DNA from: JBAOHV01 sp964450685 | Lineage (GTDB): Bacteria > Actinomycetota > Acidimicrobiia > Acidimicrobiales > Microtrichaceae | Assembly: GCA_964450685.1 (NCBI GenBank) | Contig: CAYVDN010000013.1 | Location: 1-64,000 of the forward strand | Length of the DNA stretch: 64,000 nucleotides | Reading direction: 5' to 3' | Part shown: piece by piece, positions 24,897 through 33,380 of the stretch | How positions within the stretch are numbered: the first letter of the stretch is position 1 | Layout of the letters: every line of letters begins with the position of its first letter | Notes under the pieces: model-generated | What the model was told of the DNA's origin: nothing | The model's database searches: none | The model's input: the letters and a program-made list of their open reading frames with translations, nothing else | Made by a program: the position numbers and the translations under genes

Positions 24897-25757
24897 TCAC
24901 CGCAGGTCCAGGGAGTAGAAGTCAACCGCGGTCGCGGTCGTCACCCGCGCAACCTCCGAAACCTCCACGCCGTGCAGCTCGGCCACCCCCGCGCCGACGT
25001 GAGCGACCCAGGCGGGCCGGTTCGGCTTGCCGCGGTGTGGCACCGGTGCCAGGTACGGCGAGTCGGTCTCCACCATGAGACGGTCCAACGGCGCCGAGGC
25101 GACCGCTTCGCGAAGCTCCCTCGCGCTGGGGAACGTGACTATCCCGCTCACGGACAGCACCGCTCCCCGATCCAGGCACAGCTCGGCCTCCCGCGGACCA
25201 CCGGTGAAGCAGTGGAACACGGTCCTGGCCGGCATGCCGACGTCATCGAGCACCGCGAAGGTGTCGTCCCATGCGTCGCGGGTGTGGATGACGAGCGGCA
25301 GTCCCACATCGTTGGCCAGAGCCACCTGTTCGGCGAACACGTTTCGCTGGACCTGCCGGGGCGAGTGGTCGTAGTGGTAGTCCAGACCGCACTCGCCGAT
25401 CGCCACGAGCTTGCGGCGATGCTCCTCATCGATGGCAATCGCCTCGGCGACGACGTCGCGCAACTCCACGATGCCCTCGGTCGCATCGTGGGGGTGCACT
25501 CCCGCGGTAGCCCACAGATCATGGTGTGCTCGCGCGGAGCTGATGCAGTCCCTGGAGCTCGCTGCGTCGGTCCCCACCACCACCATCGCGACAACGCCGT
25601 TGGCACGGGCGTCCTCGAGTACGACGTCGAGTGGCTCGGCATCGGCGCCGCGCGCTCCCACACCGGGGTGGCAGTGGTTGTCGACCCACCGTGGGGTTGG
25701 TCCGGGCGAGAGGGACCCGGCGTCCTGCGGAGTCTCCCCCGGGGGCCGCTCAGCCAT
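24897..25757 (-). CDS. tatD: TatD-family metal-dependent hydrolase
   Basis: Metal-dependent nuclease of the amidohydrolase superfamily. The 286 residues show NHCHP (metal-binding HxH), GECGLDYHY, VIHTRDAWDDT, VFHCFTGG and ETDSPYLAP, the full TatD set. Its ATG overlaps the stop of the large fusion gene by 8 bases (ATGGCTGA), so it is translationally coupled to a polysaccharide gene. The following tatD-x-rsmA-ispE order is typical of actinobacteria. Confidence 0.95.
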   Translation of the reverse strand: MAERPPGETPQDAGSLSPGPTPRWVDNHCHPGVGARGADAEPLDVVLEDARANGVVAMVVVGTDAASSRDCISSARAHHDLWATAGVHPHDATEGIVELRDVVAEAIAIDEEHRRKLVAIGECGLDYHYDHSPRQVQRNVFAEQVALANDVGLPLVIHTRDAWDDTFAVLDDVGMPARTVFHCFTGGPREAELCLDRGAVLSVSGIVTFPSARELREAVASAPLDRLMVETDSPYLAPVPHRGKPNRPAWVAHVGAGVAELHGVEVSEVARVTTATAVDFYSLDLR

Positions 25758-28572
25758 CTACGAGCACCACGCCAGCCGGGGCGACGCTGAACGAGTGGAC
25801 GCTGTCAGCTCCGTTCTCCACGTCGGCGGTCGTCGTCCTGCCGACCTCTGCAACGAGGACGACGGAATCTGCCCAGCCGAGGAGGGTCGAGACCGGCCGG
25901 TTGCCCATGAGCGGCGGGGCGTGGACCAGCACGACGACGTCGGAGTCGATCCGGTCCAGGTCTCGCAACGGATACGACCTCGGCGCCCCGCGACGGCGAC
26001 CGGCGGCGATGAAACGGAGACGCTCGACCCCGTCACCCATCCGCCTACGTGCCTGGCGCGGCAGGCGCCAGCTGGACACACGATGGATGGTGTCGGCCAG
26101 GTCGACGTCTTCGCCTACGTCCACGAAGCCCGCACCGCTCCGGCCCCGCAGGCGTAACGACAACCAGGGACGTTCCACGTCGGCGTCGACCACGAGGACC
26201 CTGCCACCCCAGCCGACCACTTCTGCCGCCATGCCCAGCAGGACCTCCCGGCTCCCCGACGAGCGCTCGGCCGACGCCACGACGATGTGGCGGGGCAGCT
26301 CCCGCGACTTGGCGACCATCGTCGCGAGCGTCTGAGCGAGCTGATCGTCGACCCCGCGTGCGTGCCGGCCGTTGAACGCCACGTGGGACCAGACCTGGTA
26401 GCCGACGAATCGGTCCAGGTCGTCGGTGCTGGTCACCCTCGGCCGACGCTGACCCGCCAGCAGCAGACCAGCGGCTACCAGAGCAGCGCTGATCGAACCC
26501 ACGAACATGTACCAGGCGGTGCGAGGCGTGTTGATGGTGAAACGTGGAAGGCCGTACGGGTCGAGATAGGTCGGGCCGCTGTAGACGCGGGACTCACCGG
26601 GGATGGCCGGCCGCACCTCGTCCTCGGTCTGGGGTGAGGATGCGTCGCGAACCGCCTGGTGAACGGCGTCGAACGCCTGGCGCTGCACCTCCATGACCGC
26701 CTCGACCCTGGACCGGTCGGAATCTGTGTAGGAGATCTCCACCACGTTGCCCATACGTGGGCGGCTCGCGTCCAGCCGCTCGCGCACCTCGGGCACGGAC
26801 AGGTCGAGCGAGGCCTGCTCGCGCAGCTCCTGCGCGTAGGCACCCGACACACCCATGGTCAGCACTGACTGGAACTGCTGTTGGTCGAACGGCACCCAGG
26901 ACACCCCGAGGCTGCCGTCGAGCCGCGGCACCCAGAGGCTGTAGGTCGTCGTGTAGGTCGTCTCCTTGGCCGATCCGACGATCGCGGCGAGCAACGCCCC
27001 GGCGAGGGCAGCCGCGACGATCACGCCCCGTTGGTGGCGCCCGAGACGCAGATCCCAGCGGGCCAGCTCGACGGGCTCCCACACTTCCTCACCAGGTAGC
27101 TCGGGGCGTTCGCCCGGGCGTCGGGCCACCGCTCGGACTGGCAGCAGGTCCTCTTGCGGGTCGTCGTCGGGGCCGGTGATCACCGCGGGGTGCCGCTCGT
27201 CGCCCGTTCCCCGAGCGCGCAGCAAGCCGCTCCAACGCGACTGTGCCGACGGCACCTGCAATGTCGCCGAGAGGCCGATCAGACCCCAGGCGAGCTTGTT
27301 GTTCAGCAGTGGCAGGAAGAACGACCCGGACAGCACCGGGAGCATCATCACGAACAGGGTCGTGGACAGCTCACGGGTCTGGAGCCAGCGCGGTCGTACG
27401 AAACCGACCAGGGCGATCACGAAGATCGACACGAATATGACCAGCCCGACCAGACCCAGGTCTCCGGTCGTGTCCAGCCAGGTGTTGTGGGCGGATACGT
27501 CCGAGCGCAGGTCGTTGAGCATCTGGCTGCCCGGGGTGAGCAGCAGGTTCGCTGGTATGAGGACCTTGAGCTGGCCGAAGCCGTAACCGAACACCGGCTG
27601 GCGCTCGATCAGGGCCACAGCGGTGGTCCACAGATCGAGGCGGCCGGCGCCGCGGTCGCCCGTCAGGCCCCGGTCGAGGTTGCTCGGGTTGGCGATGAAC
27701 CCGACGAGGAATGCGGCTCCTGCCAGGATGACGGCACCGACGCCGACCATCGCCCGTCGCCCCGCACCGAGGCCGGGTCGGGTGACCATCGTCGCGACGA
27801 TCGCGATCGATGCCCCGATCAGACCCGAGCGGCTACCGGCGCCCGCCGCTCCTGCCAGCACCACCGCCAGCGTGATCGAGTAGAACCACACCGCTTCGCG
27901 GCTGGTGGCGTGACGCCGGTAGTAGACGGTCAGCGGGATCATCGACGCCTGGACGAGCCCGAAGAAGTTCGGATCCGCCCCGAACCCGACCGACCGGGTT
28001 CCGAGGAACAACGCCAGGATCCCCGCGGCCGAGCCGAAGAGCCCGCCGACCCAGTAGGCGCGCAGGAACTGCTGCACCAGCCGGTGGCTGTCGATGAGCA
28101 TCGCTGTGACGCAGAAGTAGGCGACGCCGAGCCCGAACACCCCGAAGGTGTAGAAGTACGCGCCGAGCTCCACCGCCCAGAGCCCGGTGAAGGTCGCCCA
28201 CACCGCCAGCACCCACACAGGTCCCCAGTGCCTGACGGGTACAGCCGGAGGCCGCCACCCCTTGACGAGTTTGACCACGATCACCACCGCTGCGATCGCC
28301 GCGATGATCCGCCCCATGCGCACCTGACCCGCACCGAGACCGTCGAAGTGGATCAGGAACGCAACGATCTCCACGAAGACGAATCCGCGCTGCCAGACCC
28401 ATATGCCCAGCCCCACGGTCAGGGCGACCAGCACGAGGATCAGCACGCCCCACTTGCTGAACACCGCCAGGAGCAGCAGGGGAACCATGAGCACACCTGC
28501 CGCCACACCGGCGACGGTCGTCCAGGGTGGGGTCGGCCGTGCCGGCGATGGAGGTCGTTCGATCGTCTGCAA
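25750..28572 (-). CDS. O-antigen ligase/polymerase fused to Wzz and a BY-kinase-like domain
   Basis: A very large exopolysaccharide protein, about 940 residues. Part 1 (about 1-430) is a polytopic O-antigen ligase/Wzy-like membrane domain with the periplasmic loop FGYGFGQLKVL...SAHNTWLD, typical of PF04932. Part 2 (about 515-705) is a Wzz-type chain-length domain framed by two helices. Part 3 (about 757-940) is a MinD/BY-kinase-like domain; its P-loop position reads VASAERSSGSREV with no Lys, while RVLVVDADVERPW is kept. Polymerase and length control would thus be one chain. The start is uncertain: TTG 28572 is used here, TTG 28617 is an alternative, and any start must follow the upstream stop at 28674. 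Confidence 0.82.
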   Translation of the reverse strand: MQTIERPPSPARPTPPWTTVAGVAAGVLMVPLLLLAVFSKWGVLILVLVALTVGLGIWVWQRGFVFVEIVAFLIHFDGLGAGQVRMGRIIAAIAAVVIVVKLVKGWRPPAVPVRHWGPVWVLAVWATFTGLWAVELGAYFYTFGVFGLGVAYFCVTAMLIDSHRLVQQFLRAYWVGGLFGSAAGILALFLGTRSVGFGADPNFFGLVQASMIPLTVYYRRHATSREAVWFYSITLAVVLAGAAGAGSRSGLIGASIAIVATMVTRPGLGAGRRAMVGVGAVILAGAAFLVGFIANPSNLDRGLTGDRGAGRLDLWTTAVALIERQPVFGYGFGQLKVLIPANLLLTPGSQMLNDLRSDVSAHNTWLDTTGDLGLVGLVIFVSIFVIALVGFVRPRWLQTRELSTTLFVMMLPVLSGSFFLPLLNNKLAWGLIGLSATLQVPSAQSRWSGLLRARGTGDERHPAVITGPDDDPQEDLLPVRAVARRPGERPELPGEEVWEPVELARWDLRLGRHQRGVIVAAALAGALLAAIVGSAKETTYTTTYSLWVPRLDGSLGVSWVPFDQQQFQSVLTMGVSGAYAQELREQASLDLSVPEVRERLDASRPRMGNVVEISYTDSDRSRVEAVMEVQRQAFDAVHQAVRDASSPQTEDEVRPAIPGESRVYSGPTYLDPYGLPRFTINTPRTAWYMFVGSISAALVAAGLLLAGQRRPRVTSTDDLDRFVGYQVWSHVAFNGRHARGVDDQLAQTLATMVAKSRELPRHIVVASAERSSGSREVLLGMAAEVVGWGGRVLVVDADVERPWLSLRLRGRSGAGFVDVGEDVDLADTIHRVSSWRLPRQARRRMGDGVERLRFIAAGRRRGAPRSYPLRDLDRIDSDVVVLVHAPPLMGNRPVSTLLGWADSVVLVAEVGRTTTADVENGADSVHSFSVAPAGVVLVDG

Positions 28573-28616
28573 GCCGTGTTCCAGGGTCCTGCACCCGGCC
28601 GGGTGCCCGAAGAACA

Positions 28617-28622
28617 AGGCTA
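28617..28622 (-). promoter_or_regulatory. Possible -10 box inside the 28.6-kb junction
   Basis: TAGCCT on the minus strand about 45 bases before the chosen TTG of the fusion gene, just after the upstream stop. It suggests separate transcription. Confidence 0.3.
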
Positions 28623-28673
28623 CCGTCGCCCGGGGGCACGGTCGCAGCCGGGGCCCGCCGGACGCTTGTCGGG

Positions 28674-29861
28674 TCAGGTGACGGCGGCGTCCCCGCGTCG
28701 GCCGAGGCCTTGCAGCCACTCCCCCGCTCTGCCTGACTCGAACCACATCGCCGCGAGCGACGCCGCGAACGGGGTACCGACCCAGGCGAATCGAGAACTC
28801 AGGTCAGCGGCCATGGTCACCCACAACACGAGCACCGCCGTGAGCAGCACACCGACGACCGCCGGATCGACCAGTGTCTCGATCGAGGACGTCGACCGGA
28901 GCCGATCCCGGATCACCAGCAGCGCCGGCAGGAAGAGCGGGGCCACCCCGATCACGAAGGTGACGAGACCGATGGGCGACAACAGGTTGTTGATCAGAGC
29001 GCCCAGACTCGGGGACAGCGGCCACGTCGCGGCGCTGTCCGGGGACCAGAGATGGGCGATCGGGACCGATGCGACTGCCGCTACGAGAGCCGCTGCCAGG
29101 ATGCCTGCTGCGTTGGCGCGCGTCCGTCGCCCCTCTTTCACCTCGCCCCAGCACCAGGCCAGAAGCGGTCCGAGGACGACGAGAGCGATCGTCTCCTTCA
29201 GCGGGTAGGACACCAGCAGCAGTACAGGCACCAGCCACGGACGGCGCACGGCGAGCACCAACCAGCAGAGCGCCACGAGGGCCACGCCACCGGAGTCGAC
29301 CAGCAGAGCGGATCCGAACATCAGAGTGTTCCAGCTGACAGCGAACAGGGTGCCGACCAGCGCTGTCGAGCGGGCCGAGCGGCCCTGTGCCCGCAGTGTG
29401 AACACCACCGCCCAGGTGGCGATCTGGGTCATGGCCAGGTTGACCAGACCCAGGCCGACCGCCTCGTCGACCGGCAACTTCGATGCCAGCCAGGGCATGA
29501 CCGGGCGGTTGGTGAACGGGGCGAGCAGACAGCTGATGTGCAGGTCGGCCTCGGGCGTGCCGTCCATCAGGCGCACGATCGACATGTACTGCTGCTCGTC
29601 GACGGTCATCGGCGAGATTGTGCGACCGGATGAGGTCACGTACGGCCTGATGTGCTCGGTGCAGTCCGCGCTGACGACTCGTTCCTGATCGACGGGTCCG
29701 CGTGCCAACGGGAGCCCCGACCAGTCGAACCTGGCGAACCTCACCGACCCGAGCAACAGCACGGCGACGCTGAGCGCGAGCGCTATCAGCGCAGCAGTCG
29801 AGGCACCGAAGACGGCCGACGGCTGCGGAGTCGGCCGGTCGGGCACTGACCGATCAGCCAC
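28674..29861 (-). CDS. Polytopic membrane protein of unknown function
   Basis: 395 residues with about nine hydrophobic segments and one extracytoplasmic loop (about 55-125) containing the conserved-looking LLAPFTNRPVMPWLASKL. The layout recalls GT-C-type or DUF membrane proteins of polysaccharide loci, but no catalytic motif is certain. It begins with a GTG that overlaps the PfkB-kinase stop by 8 bases (GTGGCTGA) and runs towards the O-antigen-ligase fusion, so an envelope-polysaccharide role is a reasonable guess only. Confidence 0.7.
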   Translation of the reverse strand: MADRSVPDRPTPQPSAVFGASTAALIALALSVAVLLLGSVRFARFDWSGLPLARGPVDQERVVSADCTEHIRPYVTSSGRTISPMTVDEQQYMSIVRLMDGTPEADLHISCLLAPFTNRPVMPWLASKLPVDEAVGLGLVNLAMTQIATWAVVFTLRAQGRSARSTALVGTLFAVSWNTLMFGSALLVDSGGVALVALCWLVLAVRRPWLVPVLLLVSYPLKETIALVVLGPLLAWCWGEVKEGRRTRANAAGILAAALVAAVASVPIAHLWSPDSAATWPLSPSLGALINNLLSPIGLVTFVIGVAPLFLPALLVIRDRLRSTSSIETLVDPAVVGVLLTAVLVLWVTMAADLSSRFAWVGTPFAASLAAMWFESGRAGEWLQGLGRRGDAAVT

Positions 29862-30864
29862 CGAGCAGGCCGGCCGCGAGCTCTGCCAGGTCGGCCTGTG
29901 GGCGGGCCCCGACGTGGGAGATGACCTCGGCGGCAGCGAGCGAGCCGAGCTCGCCGCATGTCGCCAGGTCGAAACCCCGGCTGAACCCGAACAGGAACCC
30001 GGCGGCGTACAGGTCTCCGGCGCCGGTGGTGTCGACGAGCTCGTCGATCGGGTGGGCGGCGACCTCGATCAGGTCGTCCTCGGTGACTATCACCGAACCC
30101 TTCTCCGACCGTGTGAGTGCGGCGATCGCGCCGTGGCGCCTCACACGCCGAGCGGCCTCGTCGAACGATTCCGTCCGATAGAGCGAGAGGATCTCGTCCT
30201 CGTTCGCGAAGAGAATGTCAACGTGGTGCTCGACCATGTCGAGGAACGCGTCGCGGTGACGGTCGACGCAGAACCCGTCACTCAGGGTCAAAGCCACCGT
30301 GCGGCCCGCTTCGTTCGCGTGGCGGGCCGCCAACCGGAACGCCTCCTGGGCCTCGGGTGGGTCGAACAGGTAGCCCTCGAGGTAGAGCACCTTGGCTGAA
30401 CGGACGGCGGAGGCGGATATGTCGTCGGGATCCAGATGGACCGAGGCCCCCAGGTATGTGTTCATCGTCCGCTGGGCGTCCGGTGTGACGACCACCAGAC
30501 AGCACCCGGTGGACGGGCCTGTCGTCGCCGCTGGGACGTCGTAGTGGACGCCGGTCGCGCGGATGTCGTGGGCGAACACCGCTCCCAGCTGATCGTTGCG
30601 CACCTTGCCGATGTAGCGCGCGGCACCGCCGAGGGCTGCGACTCCGACGATGGTGTTGGCAGCCGAACCTCCGGAGATCTCGATCGCAGCGCCCATCGAG
30701 TCGTAGATCTCGGTGGCACGGCGCTCGTCGATGAGGGTCATCGCCCCCTTGGGCACCCCGAGCCGGTCGACGAACCCGTCGTCCTCGTGGCTGATCACAT
30801 CGACCAGAGCGTTGCCGATCCCGATCACGTCGAGTTCGGCTGGAGGGGCTGCGGCGTCGTTCAC
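29854..30864 (-). CDS. PfkB-family sugar/adenosine kinase
   Basis: A 336-residue ribokinase-fold enzyme that phosphorylates a sugar or nucleoside hydroxyl with ATP. The substrate-lid side has ISGGSAANTIVGVAALGG and the C-terminal signature is DTTGAGDLYAAGFLFG, whose Asp is the catalytic base. It resembles the bacterial adenosine-kinase-like group (DVIGIGNALVD start). The GTG at 30864 is fixed by a TAGTTT -10 box ending 8 bases upstream. It is divergent from the dioxygenase gene and coupled by overlap to the membrane protein after it. Confidence 0.88.
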   Translation of the reverse strand: MNDAAAPPAELDVIGIGNALVDVISHEDDGFVDRLGVPKGAMTLIDERRATEIYDSMGAAIEISGGSAANTIVGVAALGGAARYIGKVRNDQLGAVFAHDIRATGVHYDVPAATTGPSTGCCLVVVTPDAQRTMNTYLGASVHLDPDDISASAVRSAKVLYLEGYLFDPPEAQEAFRLAARHANEAGRTVALTLSDGFCVDRHRDAFLDMVEHHVDILFANEDEILSLYRTESFDEAARRVRRHGAIAALTRSEKGSVIVTEDDLIEVAAHPIDELVDTTGAGDLYAAGFLFGFSRGFDLATCGELGSLAAAEVISHVGARPQADLAELAAGLLGG

Positions 30865-30872
30865 GGGCCGCC

Positions 30873-30878
30873 AAACTA
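30873..30878 (-). promoter_or_regulatory. -10 box of the PfkB kinase (leaderless type)
   Basis: TAGTTT on the minus strand, 8 bases before the GTG start at 30864. Confidence 0.5.
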
Positions 30879-30923
30879 GGACACAGCGGTGCCGGCGCCC
30901 ACCCACCGCGAAGGGGGAACTCC

Positions 30924-32129
30924 GTGACGCTGCAAACCGTGTTCGACATGCGCACCCGCTTCGACGGGTCGACACCCACGAGCGACGCCGCGGCACTGCT
31001 GGATGTCGAGCTCCCACATCTGCTGCGCATCTCACGGCATCTCGGGTCGATCGACCACCTGGACCTGCGGCCGCTGGAGGTTCACCTTGGTCCTGATGTG
31101 TGGCTGCTCGAACGAGGCGCCTCCGGGTTCTCGATCTCACGGCGTTCCGAACCCACCCGCCCTGACGCGGTGGAGTGGCACACCGACGGGTCGACGTTCG
31201 CGGCGGTGGCGGACGACCGTGTAACCCCGATCGGGCTGATGACCGCCGGCACGCTGGACCTGCGACACGGCCGGATCGGACGTCTGCTCGACTGGTGGCT
31301 CGTCCTGCGCAGCGTCCTGGACGACCGCCCTGTGCACGACGGTTCGACGCTGGACCTGCCCTCAGATCTCGGTCGGAGCTTCAACCTCGACGACGACCCC
31401 GAGGAGTTGCGCTGGTTCCTCTCAAACGCAGGGTTCCTGGTCCTGCGCGAAGTGTTCAGCGTCGACGAGATGGCTGCTGTCTCGTCCGAGATGGACGCCG
31501 CCGTCTCGTCGTACTCCCCGGGTGACGGGAACAGCTGGTGGGCGAGGACAGCGGACGGCTCGTCGCGCCTTGTCAGGATGCAGCGCTTCGACGAGCGTTC
31601 GCCGTCCACGGCGCTGCTCCTGACGGACGAGAGGCTGGCCCGGGTGGCGGCGATCACCGGTGCCGGCCATCGCCTTCCCGACGGCTCCGACGTCAACCGG
31701 GTCGAGGCACTCCTCAAGCCGCTCGGGGTGACCGAGGGGATCTCGGACGTGCCGTGGCACAAGGACTGCAGCTTGGGTCGGCACAGCTACCGGTGCTGTT
31801 CGATGACCGTGGGAGTCTCGGTCACGGGTGCGGGTCCGGGTTCGGGGCAGCTACGGGTGGTCGCCGGATCGCACCGCGCGCTGGTGTGGCCTTCGCTGCT
31901 CGACGTCACCGCCACCGGACTACCGGAGCTGGCACTGGCGACCGGGACTGGCGACGTGACCATCCATCTGAGCTGCACCCTGCACATGGCAGAGCCACCC
32001 ACCGATACAGAGCGCCGTGTGCTCTACACGAGCTTCGATCTTGCACCCCGTGACGCAGCAGCGACAGCGAAGGCCGAGCGCGAGCTGTCGGCCAGCAGGG
32101 AGCTCGCACCGCTCAACGTCAGCCAGTGA
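30924..32129 (+). CDS. Phytanoyl-CoA dioxygenase-like (PhyH) protein with N-terminal extension
   Basis: 401 residues. The C-terminal half (about 155-385) looks like a PhyH-type Fe(II)/2-oxoglutarate oxygenase: GFLVLREVFSVDEMAAV, the metal motif HxD in WHKDCS, SGQLRVVAGSHR, and HLSCTLHMAEPPTDTERRVLY carrying the distal His and Arg. The first 150 residues form an unrecognised domain. The substrate is unknown. The GTG start at 30924 has a GGGGGAA site 7 bases upstream. Confidence 0.78.
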   Translation: MTLQTVFDMRTRFDGSTPTSDAAALLDVELPHLLRISRHLGSIDHLDLRPLEVHLGPDVWLLERGASGFSISRRSEPTRPDAVEWHTDGSTFAAVADDRVTPIGLMTAGTLDLRHGRIGRLLDWWLVLRSVLDDRPVHDGSTLDLPSDLGRSFNLDDDPEELRWFLSNAGFLVLREVFSVDEMAAVSSEMDAAVSSYSPGDGNSWWARTADGSSRLVRMQRFDERSPSTALLLTDERLARVAAITGAGHRLPDGSDVNRVEALLKPLGVTEGISDVPWHKDCSLGRHSYRCCSMTVGVSVTGAGPGSGQLRVVAGSHRALVWPSLLDVTATGLPELALATGTGDVTIHLSCTLHMAEPPTDTERRVLYTSFDLAPRDAAATAKAERELSASRELAPLNVSQ

Positions 32130-32177
32130 CATGCCTCAATCGGCTCGCGGCGGCGCCATGACCCGGCCCGGAGCGTG

Positions 32178-33026
32178 TCAGTCGACGCGCCTGTCCCGGT
32201 CATTGAGCAGGCGCTTCACCCGGTTGGGTGCCACACCCAGAGCGGCGGCGACGGCTGATGCCGCGTCGCGCCGGCTGGTGCCGCCGGCCAGCTCGTCGTC
32301 GAGGGCGTCGACGATGTCGGCATCGCAGACCTCGACCGGTGTCGGTGCCCCGTCGACGACCAGCACGTATTCGCCTCTCGGTTCGACCTGAGCGCATCGG
32401 CTGGCCGCCTCGGCCAGGGTGCCGACCCACGTCTCCTCGTGGAGCTTGGTCAGCTCACGACACAGCGCCACACGGCGGGACACGCCGAGCGAGCCACCCA
32501 GGTCGTCGATCGTCCGTACCAGGCGGTGCGGGGCCTCGTAGAGGACGATGGTCCGGCGTTCGTCGACCAGCTCCGCCAGACGGCGGGCACGTGCCGCACC
32601 CTTGCGCGGCAGGAACCCCTCGAAGCAGAAGCGACCCGAGGGGTCGAGGATTCCGCTGCCGACCAGCGCGACTGCGGCGGCGAACGGCCCGGGTACCACC
32701 TCGATCAGCAGTCCCTCCTGGCGTGCCAGCGCCGCTATGCGCGCCCCCGGGTCCGAAAGGCCGGGCATGCCGGCATCACTCGCGACCGCCACGACCTGGC
32801 CCTCGCCGATCAGGGAGAGGAGCCACGGAGCGACCGACTCCTCGGTGTGCTCGTCCAGGCGGACGAGCTTGGGGACCGTGACACCAAGGTGGCTGAGCAG
32901 GCGTCCGGTTCGTCGGGTGTCCTCACACGCCAGCACCGACGCCGACGCGAAAGCCGCCGCCACCCGGGGGGCCAGGTCGTCGAGGTTGCCTATGGGGGTG
33001 CCGACCAGCACCAGCCGCCCGCTCAT
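32178..33026 (-). CDS. rsmI: 16S rRNA 2'-O-methyltransferase (C1402)
   Basis: Tetrapyrrole-methylase-fold enzyme that 2'-O-methylates C1402 of 16S rRNA. The 282 residues start MSGRLVLVGTPIGNLDDL and contain ACEDTRRTGRLL, SDAGMPGLSDPG, GPFAAAVALVGSG and FEGFLPRKGAAR, all family hallmarks. Its ATG overlaps the DUF192 stop by 4 bases (ATGA). Confidence 0.97.
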   Translation of the reverse strand: MSGRLVLVGTPIGNLDDLAPRVAAAFASASVLACEDTRRTGRLLSHLGVTVPKLVRLDEHTEESVAPWLLSLIGEGQVVAVASDAGMPGLSDPGARIAALARQEGLLIEVVPGPFAAAVALVGSGILDPSGRFCFEGFLPRKGAARARRLAELVDERRTIVLYEAPHRLVRTIDDLGGSLGVSRRVALCRELTKLHEETWVGTLAEAASRCAQVEPRGEYVLVVDGAPTPVEVCDADIVDALDDELAGGTSRRDAASAVAAALGVAPNRVKRLLNDRDRRVD

Positions 33027-33373
33027 GTTCGGATCTCGAGCGACGACCCGACCGACACACCCCATGCGGCGAACGCTCCTGATGCCGCCTCGACGACCTT
33101 CTGTGCCTTCCAGCTGGTCGCGACCCGCCACGGCGGCAACGTCGAGACTCTCAGAACGTGACCGTTCGCGTCACAGAACGCGACGTCGATCGGGATCCGC
33201 ATGCCGAATGTGTGCACCGAGCGCACGGGCAGTACGAGCACGCCGTCGACCCGGTCCCGACCGAGCAGACCGCGACGTCGTTCGGACCGGGTCGTCGCGA
33301 TGCACGCGCTGGCCAGCACGGTGCCACCTTGGACCAGCCAGCCGTCACATCGGAGCCCGGGGTCCTGGTCCAC
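33023..33373 (-). CDS. DUF192 family protein
   Basis: 116 residues of unknown function, containing the DUF192 core: RRRGLLGRDRVDGVLVL followed by SVHTFGMRIPIDVAFCD. Members are small beta-rich proteins, often secreted; here no signal peptide is seen. The GTG at 33373 lies 7 bases after the ychF stop. It forms one run ychF-DUF192-rsmI. Confidence 0.85.
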   Translation of the reverse strand: MDQDPGLRCDGWLVQGGTVLASACIATTRSERRRGLLGRDRVDGVLVLPVRSVHTFGMRIPIDVAFCDANGHVLRVSTLPPWRVATSWKAQKVVEAASGAFAAWGVSVGSSLEIRT

Positions 33374-33380
33374 CGTCGCC

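Noticed and set aside
27154..29208. 684-codon plus-strand open frame
   Set aside because: It is antisense to the ligase fusion and the membrane protein, both of which have clear hydrophobic and family patterns. The plus-strand product is His/Gln/Arg/Asp-rich with no fold-like pattern, typical of a GC-rich shadow frame.
30865..31140. Longer PfkB kinase start at 31140
   Set aside because: It would overlap the divergent dioxygenase gene by over 200 bases; the GTG at 30864 has a -10 box 8 bases upstream.
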